Assembly: GCA_030704615.1 (NCBI GenBank)
Contig: CM060734.1
Coordinates: 10,848,001-10,912,000 of the forward strand
Source of the DNA: Takakia lepidozioides
Lineage: Eukaryota > Streptophyta > Takakiopsida > Takakiales > Takakiaceae
Reading direction: 5' to 3'
DNA length: 64,000 nt
The notes under the pieces were generated by a model. It made no database searches. It saw nothing but the letters and a program-made list of their open reading frames with translations, and had not been told where the DNA came from. Within the stretch, counting starts at the first letter, position 1; every line of letters starts with the position of its first letter. Made by a program: the position numbers and the translations under genes. Of this stretch, positions 35,690 to 47,078 are shown in pieces.

Positions 35690-36225
35690 ACATCATGGAT
35701 GCGCTCAAGGGTCATCCCACTCTTTGCACCAGACCTAAATTTTAGAGTCAGGGCAGGAGACTCCTTTGATGAACAGTAAAACAAAGCAGAGAGGAAAGGG
35801 AGAGTGCAATTTCCCCGTGACGTACCTCTGCTGCTGCGGCTGCTTGAAGCGAGCTGTTGCGGTGTTGTCGCGGCTTGCCGATCGGCGCGGGTCCCCGCCG
35901 TTGCGTGGCCGTCTCTCCCCCGCTCACCACGGCTCTCGCTCTCTTCATCTCGTTAGGTCCGCGCCTCTGCGCGGCGTTCCTACCACACAGGGGAGAGAGA
36001 CATCAGCCCGTGCTTAGGGCAAGAAAGAAAGACAGAAAGTGAGGGAGGAGGCGGTGCTTACCTTGGGCGTTGGAGCGGCGTTGGGGCAAACTCCTTGGGG
36101 CCTTGCGACCACCTCGGGCTCAGCAGCAGGTGCGTTTCTCCTCCACCCTAAACCCCACTCTCTGAACTACCTCTCTCCCAAAGAACAAACGAAAACGGGA
36201 GGGGAAAGAGATGCTTGAAGCACTT
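35690..36225. other. GC-rich segment before the CACTA subterminal block
   Basis: No supported gene. 35820-36130 is GC-rich with CTGCTGCTGCGG and CGGCTTGCCGATCGG words. A CACTTAGGGAAAAAAAAGG at 36225 resembles a mutated CACTA terminus and directly precedes a GCGACG-rich block. Confidence 0.4.
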
Positions 36226-36530
36226 AGGGAAAAAAAAGGCGCGGCGCCACGTGCGACGCGGCCGTCGCACGCCTGCGCCCGCCCTTTTTTGAAATGTAAA
36301 AATGAAGATTGCGACGGCTGGCCGTCGTTTCTTGCGACCCCTGGCCCCATAAATAAAAAAACACGTCGCCCCCGCGAAATAAAAAAAAACTCGTCGTCCA
36401 ATGCGACGCCAGGGTGTCGCAGGAGGCGACGGCCGCCTTTCTGGATTTAGGTTTAGGGCCTTTTGGGTTCTTAGTTTTTATTTATTTTTTCATATGGTAC
36501 TGGGTTAGGGTGTTTGCTTTTCTTTATGGT
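36226..36530. repeat. Internal CACTA subterminal block, inverted to 43740-44000
   Basis: GCGACG/CGTCGC-rich sequence, then a stretch (36440-36525) whose reverse complement is found at 43742-43825: TTTAGGTTTAGGGCC, GGGTTCTTAGTTTTT and CATATGGTACTGGG are shared words. This pairs it with the right end of the same element family. The simplest reading is that it is the inner part of the left end, displaced from 24400 by later insertions; a second, older terminus at 36225 is the alternative. Confidence 0.75.
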
Positions 36531-36769
36531 GCTGGGTTTTGGATTGGCGGTTTTGGTTGTGGGTCTTGGGGTTAAAAGGATAAACGGTGTAATTAGGATT
36601 CACATACCCAAAATGTGGTTCAATCTGATAATCGCAAAGCGGCTCTAGCACCATATGGATGCTCCGCCTTTGGTTACCAATTTTGAAAGCCCCGAGGCTG
36701 AGGCATAGGGTTTTTTTGCCAACGGTTTTGAGAAATGAAAGTGTTGGTGGTGTGTGTTAATTAGGATGG

Positions 36770-38343
36770 ATGGTGAGGAAACATCGACCCGTCTCCCTCG
36801 AGGATGGGGAGGTAGTACCACATATCGATTGTGGCCCTAGAGCGACCATTTTTCGTGGCGAGGAGGCACCCATTGCACCTGATCCAATACAGGCTGCCGG
36901 GCACAATCGTAGAAGGGACCGGGGCCAAATTTCAGGTGATGCGGAGGATGTTGACACTCCGGGATCGAGTCGGGCGCGCCGGGTTGCCCCCTCGCGGGCC
37001 ACCCGTCCAACCACGTCCACCTTTGACCCCCCCGACAGGATTGAGTGTTGGTGCACTAAGTGTTGGGAACGGATACCGCCGGGCGGCACCAGACCACCGA
37101 GGCGGCGACCGCATGTTGTCGAAAAACATTACAAGAAGAACAAGATTGCGGATGCGGCAAAGGTGAGTGTTTTTCCCACCCCTCTCATTAACATTCATTT
37201 AAGGTACATTTAGATTTATCTAGTATGATTGGTAAGCATACATGAATCAAAATTACGACATAAGTATTGATGCGTCGTTCACTACGCACATTGCAGCCAC
37301 GACTTGATGCCCAAGCTCGCAATCACATTGCACAGGAGGCATTTCGCGCCGGTCTACTTGCAGAATTTGTGCCAGAGCATGTGCCCGATGTGACCAGTTG
37401 GTTCCCCCAGCAGCACGTAGATGAGATGCGTAGGGTCGAGGGGTATCGTAGGTGTCGTAGGCGTTATGGCCGGCGACGAGCAGCCCCCCCCCCCCCCCCC
37501 CCCCCCCCGTCTGTTTCTTTGTTTGATCCACCTCCGGTTGTACCTGATCCGGACGTTGTACCCCCCTGCACCTCCGACATTACATCCTCAACCACCTCCA
37601 CTTTCATCTCCTCCGCAGCAGTACCACCTCCACCTCCACGTCAATGTGCCCCCCGAACCCCTAGGAGGGTCGGCTTCGCCCTAGGTTTCCTCCCCTTCGG
37701 CTTGGGCGGCCTGAGCCGGATCCTCGCCCCCGATGGGAAGCGCATAGGACTATGTTACTGAGGACCGTCCAGCCTCGTTGTTGGGGGAATCATCTCGACC
37801 CTCCCACCCCCATCCGAGAAAATGTGGAGTTCGAGTATTGGGGGAGACGGTATGTTGTGAGAGCCGCTACAGACCCTGCTATGGGTCGGGGTTATTCACA
37901 CGGTCAATGATATTGTGGTTCCCTCGGAGAAACAGCATGGTGGACTTGTTTCCCTACTACGGTCCATACTACACCTCCGCGGAGTTCCGTACATTACGCC
38001 GAAGCCCCATACATCCTACCCTACATTTTTGTGTGTCAACGGACAGGATGTACGTAGACGGGGGTTGTCTCCCATTGAGATCAGATTTTGTGATGGTGAC
38101 CCCGACATCTTCGGCAATGTTGCTGGGCTGGTCAATAGTTCTTTTGGTCATCCTAGGAGAACCAATGTAGTATGGGACGAGCGAAGCGATGGGCATGAGA
38201 GCTTTTGTGGTCATACGTCAGTATACTGTGAGGGGATGCACATGTTTGTGATGACATGTGCTAGTAGGACTATTAGGGCTGGCAGCGAACTATTTGCATC
38301 ATACGAGTTCTCCCGGGATGATTGGGACCTCCGATTAGCGTGA
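36770..38343 (+). pseudogene. SET-domain-like protein encoded in the CACTA element
   Basis: The first exon encodes a basic region ending in ECWCTKCWERIPPGG and HVVEKHYKKNKIADAAK, with donor GTGAGT at about 37163. Acceptor TTGCAG (37294) leads to PRLDAQARNHIAQEAFRAG and VPDVTSWFPQQHVDEMRRVE, then a proline tract over 25 C (37484-37508). Downstream are SET-domain hallmarks: FEYWGRRYVVRAATDPAMGRG (about 37830-37892), NDIVVPSEKQHGG, then FGNVAGLVNSSFGHPRRTN (38110-38165, the position of the NHSCxPN motif) and CASRTIRAGSELFASYEF (38257-38310, the GEEL..Y position). SET proteins methylate lysines using S-adenosylmethionine. The NHSC motif is degraded to NSSF, and frameshifts occur near 37700 and 37895, so this copy is dead. 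The SET call rests on motif order and spacing. Confidence 0.6.
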
Positions 38344-39410
38344 GTGGGATGTGTATGATAGAAATAGGGTTCCTTTGAGACAGGGATCGCGTAGAGGGGC
38401 ATTGTAGATATTCTCATGATGTACTTTGTATACATCCGATTAATCGATTGATGTAAAAATTCTTGTTGCTCGTGTGGTTGCAACTTTGCATATGTGATCT
38501 AAACATACTTATGCACATGTGGACCAAATATGAGCTTGAACCAAGTTGATTCAATGGGTCATTCTAGTGTTGAACGCAGCTACGTGTCATAGAGACGGAA
38601 AATTGTGTTTCGCCTGCAGATGATTTTTTTTTTTCCATTTTCAAGCCATATGCTTAATGATAGCATATGCAATGTGCGTGCAAAATTTGGGAGTAAACAA
38701 AAGTCATTTGGACCCATAACCAGATTTTGTTCTCTCATTTGCACTCCAAAGTTGAGTTATTTCAAATTTCATGCACTTTTCATAGAGAGTTCTGCAAAAG
38801 TGACCCTAGAAACACACTTATTTTTTTTTCCATTTTTTTTTGTCCCATTTTTTGCATGGATGTAGTGGTGCAAAGCCATGTCACAGAACAAAATAGAGCT
38901 AAAAATAAAATCATTACGCCCCTCAAAACCGCAATCATATATTTTCTAAATGCAAATATTTATTTTAAATTCATTTAAATTCGATTTAATTCAAAATTGG
39001 TGCAAGGGTGAGTGCGTTGGGGAGGCAATTTTTTATTATTTTCCTGCTGGATCTTTGTACAGGTGTTGCACACATATTTAAGCACATGTAGGAAAAAATG
39101 AAGCTTGAGCCACATCCGTTTGTTGGGTGCAATGGCATGAGAGGATTTTCTTTCACATTAATAAACAAAAATTGGTTGATAGGGTGAATGCGTCATTGGG
39201 GGGGCAAATGATTTTGTTTGGGTTTGAAACTTTGCATGCGTGTACGTTGCGCACATACATGTAATTATTGAATGACATATTTGATGCACACACACATTGA
39301 AGGTTGTTGTTTGCATTTCGCTTATAATGAAGTGTATGGTTGCAAGGACACATTATAATATATGTCCCTATGTTTCATTTGTTCGTATCAGGACTTTGTC
39401 CATCCCTTCC
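38344..39410. other. Non-coding spacer inside the CACTA element
   Basis: AT-rich, with no supported frame. It separates the SET-like gene from the transposase and may contain an intron or the transposase promoter. Confidence 0.45.
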
Positions 39411-42400
39411 CGGTCTTTTCTCTTGGCACCCCATCCGAAAACAACCCAAGTACATCAGGCGGGAGCCGTGGGCGAGACGCCGCCCCACGGTACCGGACGA
39501 TGATGACGATGACAGTGATAGTGACAGTGACAACAACAATGAGCATGGAATTAACCAGGAGGATGTGCAAGCCATGGAGGATCTCTTAATGCATCATGTG
39601 GGCGCTGATGCATCCCATGAAGAGGGAACCCGGCCAATCGATGATCCTGAAATGGCCCCCTCAAATGACATGGAGAGGGAGGCGAGAACTCCCTTGTACG
39701 AAGGGGCGAAAGTGAGTCGACTTTCAACAATCTTACTTTTGCTCAATCTTCAAATTCGATTTTGGCATAAGTAATGTTGGGATGTCTGCCATAATGCGAA
39801 CTATTGCAGACTATATCCTTGCTCCACACTTGAAACCCAAGATGCCACGGTCGCGAAAGAGGCGCGCGAAGTCTTGGACTCTGTGGGGATGGGCTATAAG
39901 ATTTTTCATGCATGTCCATGTGATAAAACCCTATACTACGGAGAGATTCGCATCTCACCAAGTGCCCAAAGTGCAAGAAAGACCGATATCGGGATGATGT
40001 CCAAGGGAAAAAATACCACGCAAGGTATAAGCGCCATTCCCCCTCGCATGGAGATTATTTCTTTAATCTTCTCAATGTATGTAAAGTGTATTCCACAAAG
40101 TTTAGGGTTTAGAGAGTAGTACTCATGCAAGATCTGATTGTGGTTTTGGAAGGAGTGAGTGAGGAGTGGAAGGAGCGACGTTTGGTTTTGACCATTCACA
40201 CCCAAATGAGGGAGAGGCTGCATAAAGGAAAGACATAAGGGTGTTGTATTATGTGTGCTAATGGGATGATTACATGTGGGGGGCGGGGTATTTCATCCTA
40301 GAAAATGCATTACTTTCCGATCATCCCGCGATTGAGGGCACAGTACCGAAGCCCCGAATTGGCCAGACTCATGAGATGGCACGCCTCGCATCGGAGCCCC
40401 CCGGGAAAGGTGTGCGGGCCACAAGATTCACAAGCATGGAGGCATATTGAAGAGATGTGGCCTTTTCTCTTGGAGGACCCACGACATGTCCACCTCGGCT
40501 TCTCCTCGGATGGGGTCAACCCATTCTCTGTCCAGTCATGTAGTCATTCCACTTGGCCGGTGACCATGGTGAATTACAACATCCCTCCGTATCTTTCAAT
40601 TAAAAAAGGCCATATCATGTTGGCTGCCATTGTGCCAGGTGAGTGTACTCATTTCATGTTTATTATTGCCTTCGACTTTACATTAAACTTCTGATCTCTG
40701 ACGCAATTCGGATGCAAGATTGATGAGTGACATAATCATGGAGTAAGACGTGTAATTCATTTTGTAGTATAATCTGCATATTGGTGGAGCATTGAAACAA
40801 TGATGTGAATGTCTCATAAGGAAAAAACAAGTGGCAAACATGGACACGTACTTGCGACCTCTTTTGATGAACTTAAGAGCTATGGAGGGGGGTCCCGGCA
40901 TTGGATGCTTCACTTGACCCTATGGCCGGACAATCTTTTCAGATGAGAGGCATCTTGCTTTGGACAATGCATGATTATCCAGGTATATTATGTTCCCCAT
41001 GAACAACCCGCGTACATTCACTTGTCAATGCCGGATAATCGATGAGGATTGGGATTGATTGAAGTAGCGGCGACAGTCTTGTGCACCGTAGTGGGGTAGA
41101 TGGCATTATGGGCCATGCACATGACAACTTTTTGTTTTTGCTAATGTGGCGGGATGTGTAGTACATGACTAACTGTTTGCTCGGGGCTAAGCACCAAAGG
41201 GTACCATGCATGCTTGCATTGTGGCGATGATCTTGATGCACATAGCTCCCGCCATCTTCACAAGATGGTGTATCCCAACTACCGCAAATTTCTTCCTATG
41301 AGCCATCGATGGAGAAGAAGAGAGAAACACTTGTTTGATGGCAAAGAGGAAGTACGTCCCCCCCCTATGACACCGTCCGGGCAGTTTTGGGAGGACCGAT
41401 GGAAGGAGGCCCATGCGGGCACGGACGGTGAAGTGGACGTGCCCGCATGAAACGACTTTCAATCTTCTACGAGTTGCCATATTGGGCGGTACATATTCCA
41501 CAAAAACACCCAATATCCCTATGCATGCATGTGATATTGCACATTTGGTATGCGTTGCATTGTCACTTTCACGTAAAAAATTTTGTGTAAGTCTTTGTGG
41601 GTGGGGATATATGTAGGACCTGAAGATTCATCTTCTAGATCCCATGCATATTGAGAAGAATGTCTGCTCGTCCCTTTTTCGGGTTCTTCATGGCACGCCG
41701 GCAAAGAAGGGAGTGGCTGCAAAAGGAGATTCTCTCGGTGTTAGAAATGAGCTTGAGGAGCAGGGTCGCATGCCATCTATGGGCCGAACAAAATGGTGTG
41801 GACCCAAAAGGTGTTGTACGGTGGAAGTATAGGTGGTTATGGGTCATCCCTCCGTACGAAGTTCAACGAAGAAGACGGGGTCCATGGTTTGAAGTCTCAT
41901 GACTACCACAATCTATTGCAAGACATCTTGCCCATTGCAGTACGTGGGACATTGACTCCCGAGGTTCGTGAGACAATCTATAGATTGGGAGGCTTGTTCC
42001 GGTGGATTTGCTCCAAAGAGTTGGAAGAAGCAGATTTTCCACGCATGAAGAAGGAGGCGGCGGAGGTAATGTGTATGTTGGAGATGCACCTTCCTCCCTC
42101 CTTCTTTGACATCCAAGTGCACTTGGTGCACTTAGTGGAAGAGGCTTCGATTGCCGGCCCCGTTCATCTTGGATGTACTTCCTGAGCGTTATATGAAGAC
42201 TTTGAAAGGATTTGTAAGACAAATGGCGCACCCGGAGGGTAGCATGGCGGAGGGGTATACGTTGCAAGAAGCTATGTTCTATTGCACGGAGTACATGGCA
42301 AGGGTGGATGAGGAAGCCCCTCGATGTGGAAGGAAGAGGAGGATGCACGAACCAAAGACATCGTTTTGCCCAAAAAATCGAAGAGGGTAAAATTGCCGAC

Positions 42401-43489
42401 CTTGGTGATTGAGCAAGCGCATGACTTCATACTGAAGAACAACCCATCCATACATGAGTGGGAGGCAAGATACAATAATCTTGTTCAACAACGAGAGAAG
42501 GAGACGCTTGCATGGAGGCGGAACCATCCAAGGCCGGTTACTAGACGCCCACGACGAGGAGCGGCCGCCGGAATGTTCCTTCACAAAATTTGCCCATGGA
42601 ATTGCAGCCTCTAAGTTCATTCCAACAGTGGCTTCGGACTTCATATTATGACGCCGTTGCTCAAGGAGAGGTGGTTTCAGATTTGGTGCAAGACATTGCA
42701 AGGGGCCCCTCTCAATTCGCGACCTCATACACGGCGGTTTGGGTTCACGGTCGTCATTTCCGCATTCGTGCTCTTGACATGAAGCGCAAAACAACCTTTG
42801 ATTCTGGCTTGGCAAGACTCCGTGTGGGGCAAGAGAGATACACGACCTGCTATGAGCAAACTTGAGTACATTGGAGAGCTTGAGAGCATACTCCAACTTC
42901 AGTATACAAGGTACCGGCCTCTTCTCTTCAAGGGAAGGTGGTTCCAGCCATATCTTGTGGGGCCCTCCGCAACACTAGTGCAAGATGATTGTGGTTTCAT
43001 GCGCGTCAATATAGATAGGCTCAACCCTACTCATCGTCCCTCCGATGAGCCTTTTTCACGGCCTTCAGACATGGAGCAAGTTTTCTTCTCCGATGACAAA
43101 ACAAGAGGGGGAATTGGAAGGTGGTTGTGCATGCTCAGCCAAGAGGAAGACGTATCTATCATGGTCTCGGATCTCCATGGGGTGAGGCAATTGCGGTGGA
43201 CGGAGAGACTGGTCATAATGATGCTGATGATGGAGGTTGGGTAAAGGGGGTAGAAGAGGATGATGACGCCTCGGACAATGTATCATGGACCCTATATGAT
43301 GAAGCTCTAGAAGATACGGATGTTGGAGAAGGAGACAAAGACACGGCCATTGACAACGAGGTGGAGGATGATTCGGAGGTGCCTTTTGAGGGCCGGGCCA
43401 TTTATGACGATGACTCCGATGACCAAGAAGACTTGCAGCTTGATGAGGATGAAGAGGCTCCGGATGATGATGTTCAAGTTGATTAGACA
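39411..43489 (+). pseudogene. CACTA TNP2-type transposase
   Basis: DDE-family transposase that cuts and joins CACTA termini. Conserved pieces in order: an acidic N-terminal region with TPLYEGAK (about 39690); VGMGYKIFHACPCDKTLYYGE (39890-39950) and a zinc-like CPKCKKDRYRDD; MRWHASHRSPPGK and DSQAWRHIEEMWPFL (40370-40470); LGFSSDGVNPFSVQS, HSTWPVTMVNYNIPPYLSIK (40495-40605); HRWRRREKHLFDGKEE (41305-41350); DPMHIEKNVCSSLF (41640-41680); HDYHNLLQDILPIAVRGTL (41905-41955); ICSKELEEADFP; MHLPPSFFDIQVHLVHLVEE; PERYMKTLKGFVRQMAHPEG and MAEGYTLQEAMFYCTEYMA (42180-42300); and an acidic C terminus ending DDDVQVD. Several frameshifts, including near 39775, 39960, 42180 and 42600, and probable introns break it. 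It drives the family of the enclosing element, though this copy is inactive. Confidence 0.9.
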
Positions 43490-43739
43490 CAAAATCAAAG
43501 CTACATAACAATTCTCGCACCGAACTGGACCCATCCCTTCGATTGATTGTACATGTACATGCATATTGTACTTTATTTCTATGATTCATCAAATATGGCT
43601 GTGGCTGGTAGTCTTTCAAGAAAGAAGGCAGAGGCAATGAATATGTTGGAGCAACACATACAGATGTGGTATCCAAAGAATTATCAAAATGAATGTCACA
43701 ATCTACAAGAAGGTCCACAACAACAAGCTAAACCATAAA

Positions 43740-44337
43740 GAAAAACAAACACCCTACCCCAGTACCATATGGAAAAAAAAAAAACTAAGAACCCCAAAGG
43801 CCCTAAACCTAAACCTAGAAAGCCCTGCTGTCGCTGCCTGCGACCCCCACGCGGCGCCACCTGCGACGCGGTTTTTAGGCCGAGGGTCGCAAAGACCCGT
43901 TTTTTTTTTTTGGCAAGATAGGGCAGCCGGGCAGTTTGCGACGCTCGGCCGTCGCAGGGGCCTTTTGCCCTTCATGCCACCATGCGACGGCCTGGCGTCA
44001 CAAGAAAGGGCTGCGATGAAAGAAATGGCAAGAAAGGGTTTTTTTTTTCCCGGCGTGCGACAAGCGGCCGTCGCCAGAAAGGGCTGCCTTCTGCCCTTCG
44101 CTGGGAGCGACACTTGGGCGTCGCACGGAAGGGCTGCCATTTGCCCTTCATCACTCCGTGTGATGGCCAGGCGTCGCCGTCTGGCCCCGGTGCCAGGTGG
44201 CGACCCACGGGGTTTGGCTGCGACGGCCCGGCGTCGCAAACACGCTCCGCGGGTTTGGCGTCGCAGGCGCCGCGCGGGGCGTGGGGGCGCGGCTGGTGTC
44301 GCAAACCCCCCCCCCCCCCCCCCCATTTGCTGTAGTG
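43740..44337. repeat. CACTA right subterminal region and terminus
   Basis: The inverted counterpart of 36440-36530, then GCGACG / CGTCGC-rich sequence (43820-44290), a 19-nt poly(C) (44306-44324) and the terminus TTTGCTGTAGTG. Frames through this region are composition artefacts. Confidence 0.85.
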
Positions 44338-45955
44338 TTGGCATGAATTCTAGTCTGGTATCGTGCAGAAGAGTCTGGTACTTTCCCTTACCTTAGAACT
44401 GCTCATCTTGTCTTGCGCCTGCCTTGGTTTGTATCCCGACCGAGGGACTGAGTTGCGCCTCACAGCCTGCTTGCCTCCTCATAGGCAGCCAACTGAAAAT
44501 GAAGTCAGGATTACGAAAGGAAGAGAACAGGGGCTGTCACTTTCTTCTCGCCTGCACTAACCTGCTGTTGTGTGGCCATGAGTGATGTAGGCATGGATGA
44601 TCCATTATACGATGCTCTTCTCCATAGGTGCAAAACCGGCACCCACCTTAGTGGCATATCCAAGCTGCCCATGAGGCAAGTCAACTATCACTTACCCAGC
44701 CACCGGGAAAGTGAAGGGAGATTTTTCATAGTCACTGCTTTGGAAGGTACCTCTGCTGTGGAAGTTCCTTCTAGGTCCGCTATCCCTGCTTTGCTCGAAT
44801 TGTACCATGCTTCTACTTATACTGGCCATTTGGGGGTTGCTAAAACTGTCAAGAGATTACAGGAGCAGTATCATTGGAAAGGCTTAGTTAAAGATGTCTC
44901 AGCTTTCATTGCAAGGTGTGTGCCCTGTCATGCTAAAACCATCCTACCTAGAACCGAAGCTCCCTTACCTTTGCATCCAATCCCGGTGACTGAACCATTT
45001 GCCAGGGTTGGCTTAGATCTAGTCGGACCCCTTAAATCCACATCCAAGGGCCATGCATACCTTGCGGTTGCTACGGACTACCTGACGAAATGGGTTGAGC
45101 TCCGACCTCTGGTTGCTAAGGATAGTGATGAGGTGGTGCAGTTCTTCTTTGATAAGGTGATACTTTGTCATGGTTGCCCTCTTGAAATCCTCACGGATCA
45201 AGGTACAAAGTTCTGCAACCAACTTATGAAGATTGTCTTGTTTAATCTCAACACTAAGCATGCCGTTACTGCTCCCTACAATCCCCAATGCAATGGTTTG
45301 AGAGAACGATTTAACAAAACTATATGCCAGATGCTCGAGAAGAATGGAACACTCATTGATGAATGGGATATTGCTGTGCCTATTCTGCTCTTTGCCTATA
45401 GGACTTCTATCCATGCCAGTACCAAAATCTCACCTTTCGAACTTTTGTATGGTAGGAAATGTAGAACTCCTTTGCATATCTCCTGGCTGCAGGTATCCGC
45501 TACTGAGCCAGAGAATTGGGAAGTCTTTTTGCTTTCCATGGATGCTAAACGACGTAGTTTGCGTGAAACTGCAAAATCTAACATTGTGTTTGCCCAAGCT
45601 GCTCAGGCCAAGAATTACAACAGACGTGTTGTGTATTCTGAGTCATTCAAGGTAGGCCAGTCTGTATGTGTCAGGCTCTAGCCTGGTAAGCAGATCTCTA
45701 AGGCCAAACGTAGAATTGATGGCCCTTACCTTATCTCTGATATTCTTCCTGGCAGGCAGTATGTCTTGCTCCCCCAGCATGCCTCTACTCCTCACTTAGC
45801 TAGTTCCATTCATGTTTCATTGCTTGTTCCATGCACTCTTACTTTTGATCTAACCTGTTTGAATGTTGAGAACCGTCAGGTGATCTTCACCCCCACAGCT
45901 CGAACAGCTCGCACTCAAACCATGGCATCTTCTTCTTTAGAGTAGTCTTTGAATT
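44338..45955 (+). pseudogene. Ty3/gypsy integrase (3' half of split element)
   Basis: Resumes the pol frame cut at 23584. The 369-codon frame 44572-45681 carries the zinc-binding H-H-C-C region (HASTYTGHLGVAKTVKRL ... CVPCHAK), the catalytic core with D in VGLDLVGPL, D in ILTDQGTKF and E in NGLRERFNKTI, then HASTKISPFELLYGRK. A TAG at 45679 interrupts the frame just before a C-terminal region continuing PGKQISKAKRRIDGPYLISD to about 45945. Integrase inserts the reverse-transcribed cDNA. With 22139-23584 this makes one element in plus orientation. Confidence 0.92.
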
Positions 45956-46700
45956 TCGTGCTAGTTTTCTGCACCAATTGTAGCACTTGGGGTTTTTCCT
46001 ATGGGATGTTTTGCCCTCCACCCAGCATGCAGGGTGAGGTTTTCTTCCCTAGGTTTTTTCATCCCTTGTGTGCCGGGTGTGTAGTTTGTTTTGGCTAGGC
46101 TTCATTTTTGTTCTTCCTGAGCTCATCACTCGCAGGAGCTTGCAATTTCTTGTGGCCCCAACAGGCTTCACATATGTGGAGCTGGGATTCCTTCTCACCT
46201 TCCTTTTCAACGTGGATGAATGGAGGAGGGATGCGCTCCGGATGATTTAGGGATGGGCGGAGCCAGGATGAAGTTTGGATGAACTTATACCTTGCGCATG
46301 AGGATGAGCTGGCAACAGCTGATGACTTTATTAGGTGCTGTCTTATTCTAACAGCTAGTTTAGGATTAGATTAGGATGGATCTGGGTGATCTGGCTTCTT
46401 TCTATGGCTATGCTGGAAGGGCATCTGGTGGGCCTATATGTAAGTGTCACGCGGCACTAGGATTAGATTATGACCTAATACTATTTAAGCCTCACTGCCG
46501 TGGCAGTGAGGGTGGTGGCTTTTTGGGTCTTACGCGAGTGTACGCTTGGTGTAACGACGTGCTTAAGTGTGTGGATGAATGCGTTTTGGAAGTCCGACTC
46601 TGTTGCGTCCTCTTCGTGAGATTCTGTCTTCTCTGCCAGGCCCATCTATCGACTACATTCCCCAGATAGGATTAAGTCCGGTAGAGGAAGGGGAACAAAC
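45956..46700 (+). mobile_element. Ty3/gypsy 3' region with probable LTR part
   Basis: Follows the integrase C terminus. A TATA-like CTATTTAAGCC at about 46482 downstream of a TTAGGATTAG-rich stretch resembles an LTR promoter, and AGGATTAAGTCCGG lies near 46670. No matching 5' LTR exists in the window because the 5' part of the element is missing, so the LTR limits are not fixed. Confidence 0.45.
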
Positions 46701-47078
46701 CCATAGCGCCGGAATTAGGCTTCACAACCCTTTTGATCAAATTTAAATTAAGAGTTTAACAAAATGGTGGAAAAAATAACCACCCTAGGGCCGTGAAGGC
46801 TTACTGAGGGGGAACATCCCCGAAATTTTATGTATTTACACAATTAATTAAATAGCCACGATTATTGCTACGACTCCGGAGTCATTGACCCAACTTCTAT
46901 CCGCCGTCTGAAATGCCCCCGTGGGCCTTCATTGTCCATTACGACTCTCTAGTAGTCCCGTTTACTGCCAAGTGGTTCCCGGAGTGGTTGGCAGACGCCG
47001 AGTCGATTCGGAAAAGACACGAATGCTTCTAGTGTCAATTCAGGATCTCTCCGTGAGCCTGCCCCTGATGTGGCCCCC
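46701..47078. other. Spacer before the LINE
   Basis: No supported frame. It may include the LINE 5' UTR or remains of its ORF1. It contains an AATTTAAATTAAG-type AT-rich stretch near 46740. Confidence 0.4.

Larger units (their letters stand above)
23585..44337 (+). mobile_element. CACTA (EnSpm) transposon, 20.75 kb, with nested elements
   Basis: The left terminus is CACTACAGGAAAAGGGGG at 23585; the right terminus is CCCCATTTGCTGTAGTG ending at 44337. These are inverted and match the CACTA superfamily signature. The 3-bp target duplication TTG lies at 23582-23584 and 44338-44340, as the family requires. The flanking DNA on both sides belongs to one gypsy pol gene. Internal content: GCGACG-rich subterminal regions, a SET-like gene, a TNP2 transposase (plus), an accessory gene (minus), element T and the R2 repeat. 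About 12 kb of the interior is later insertion. Confidence 0.9.
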
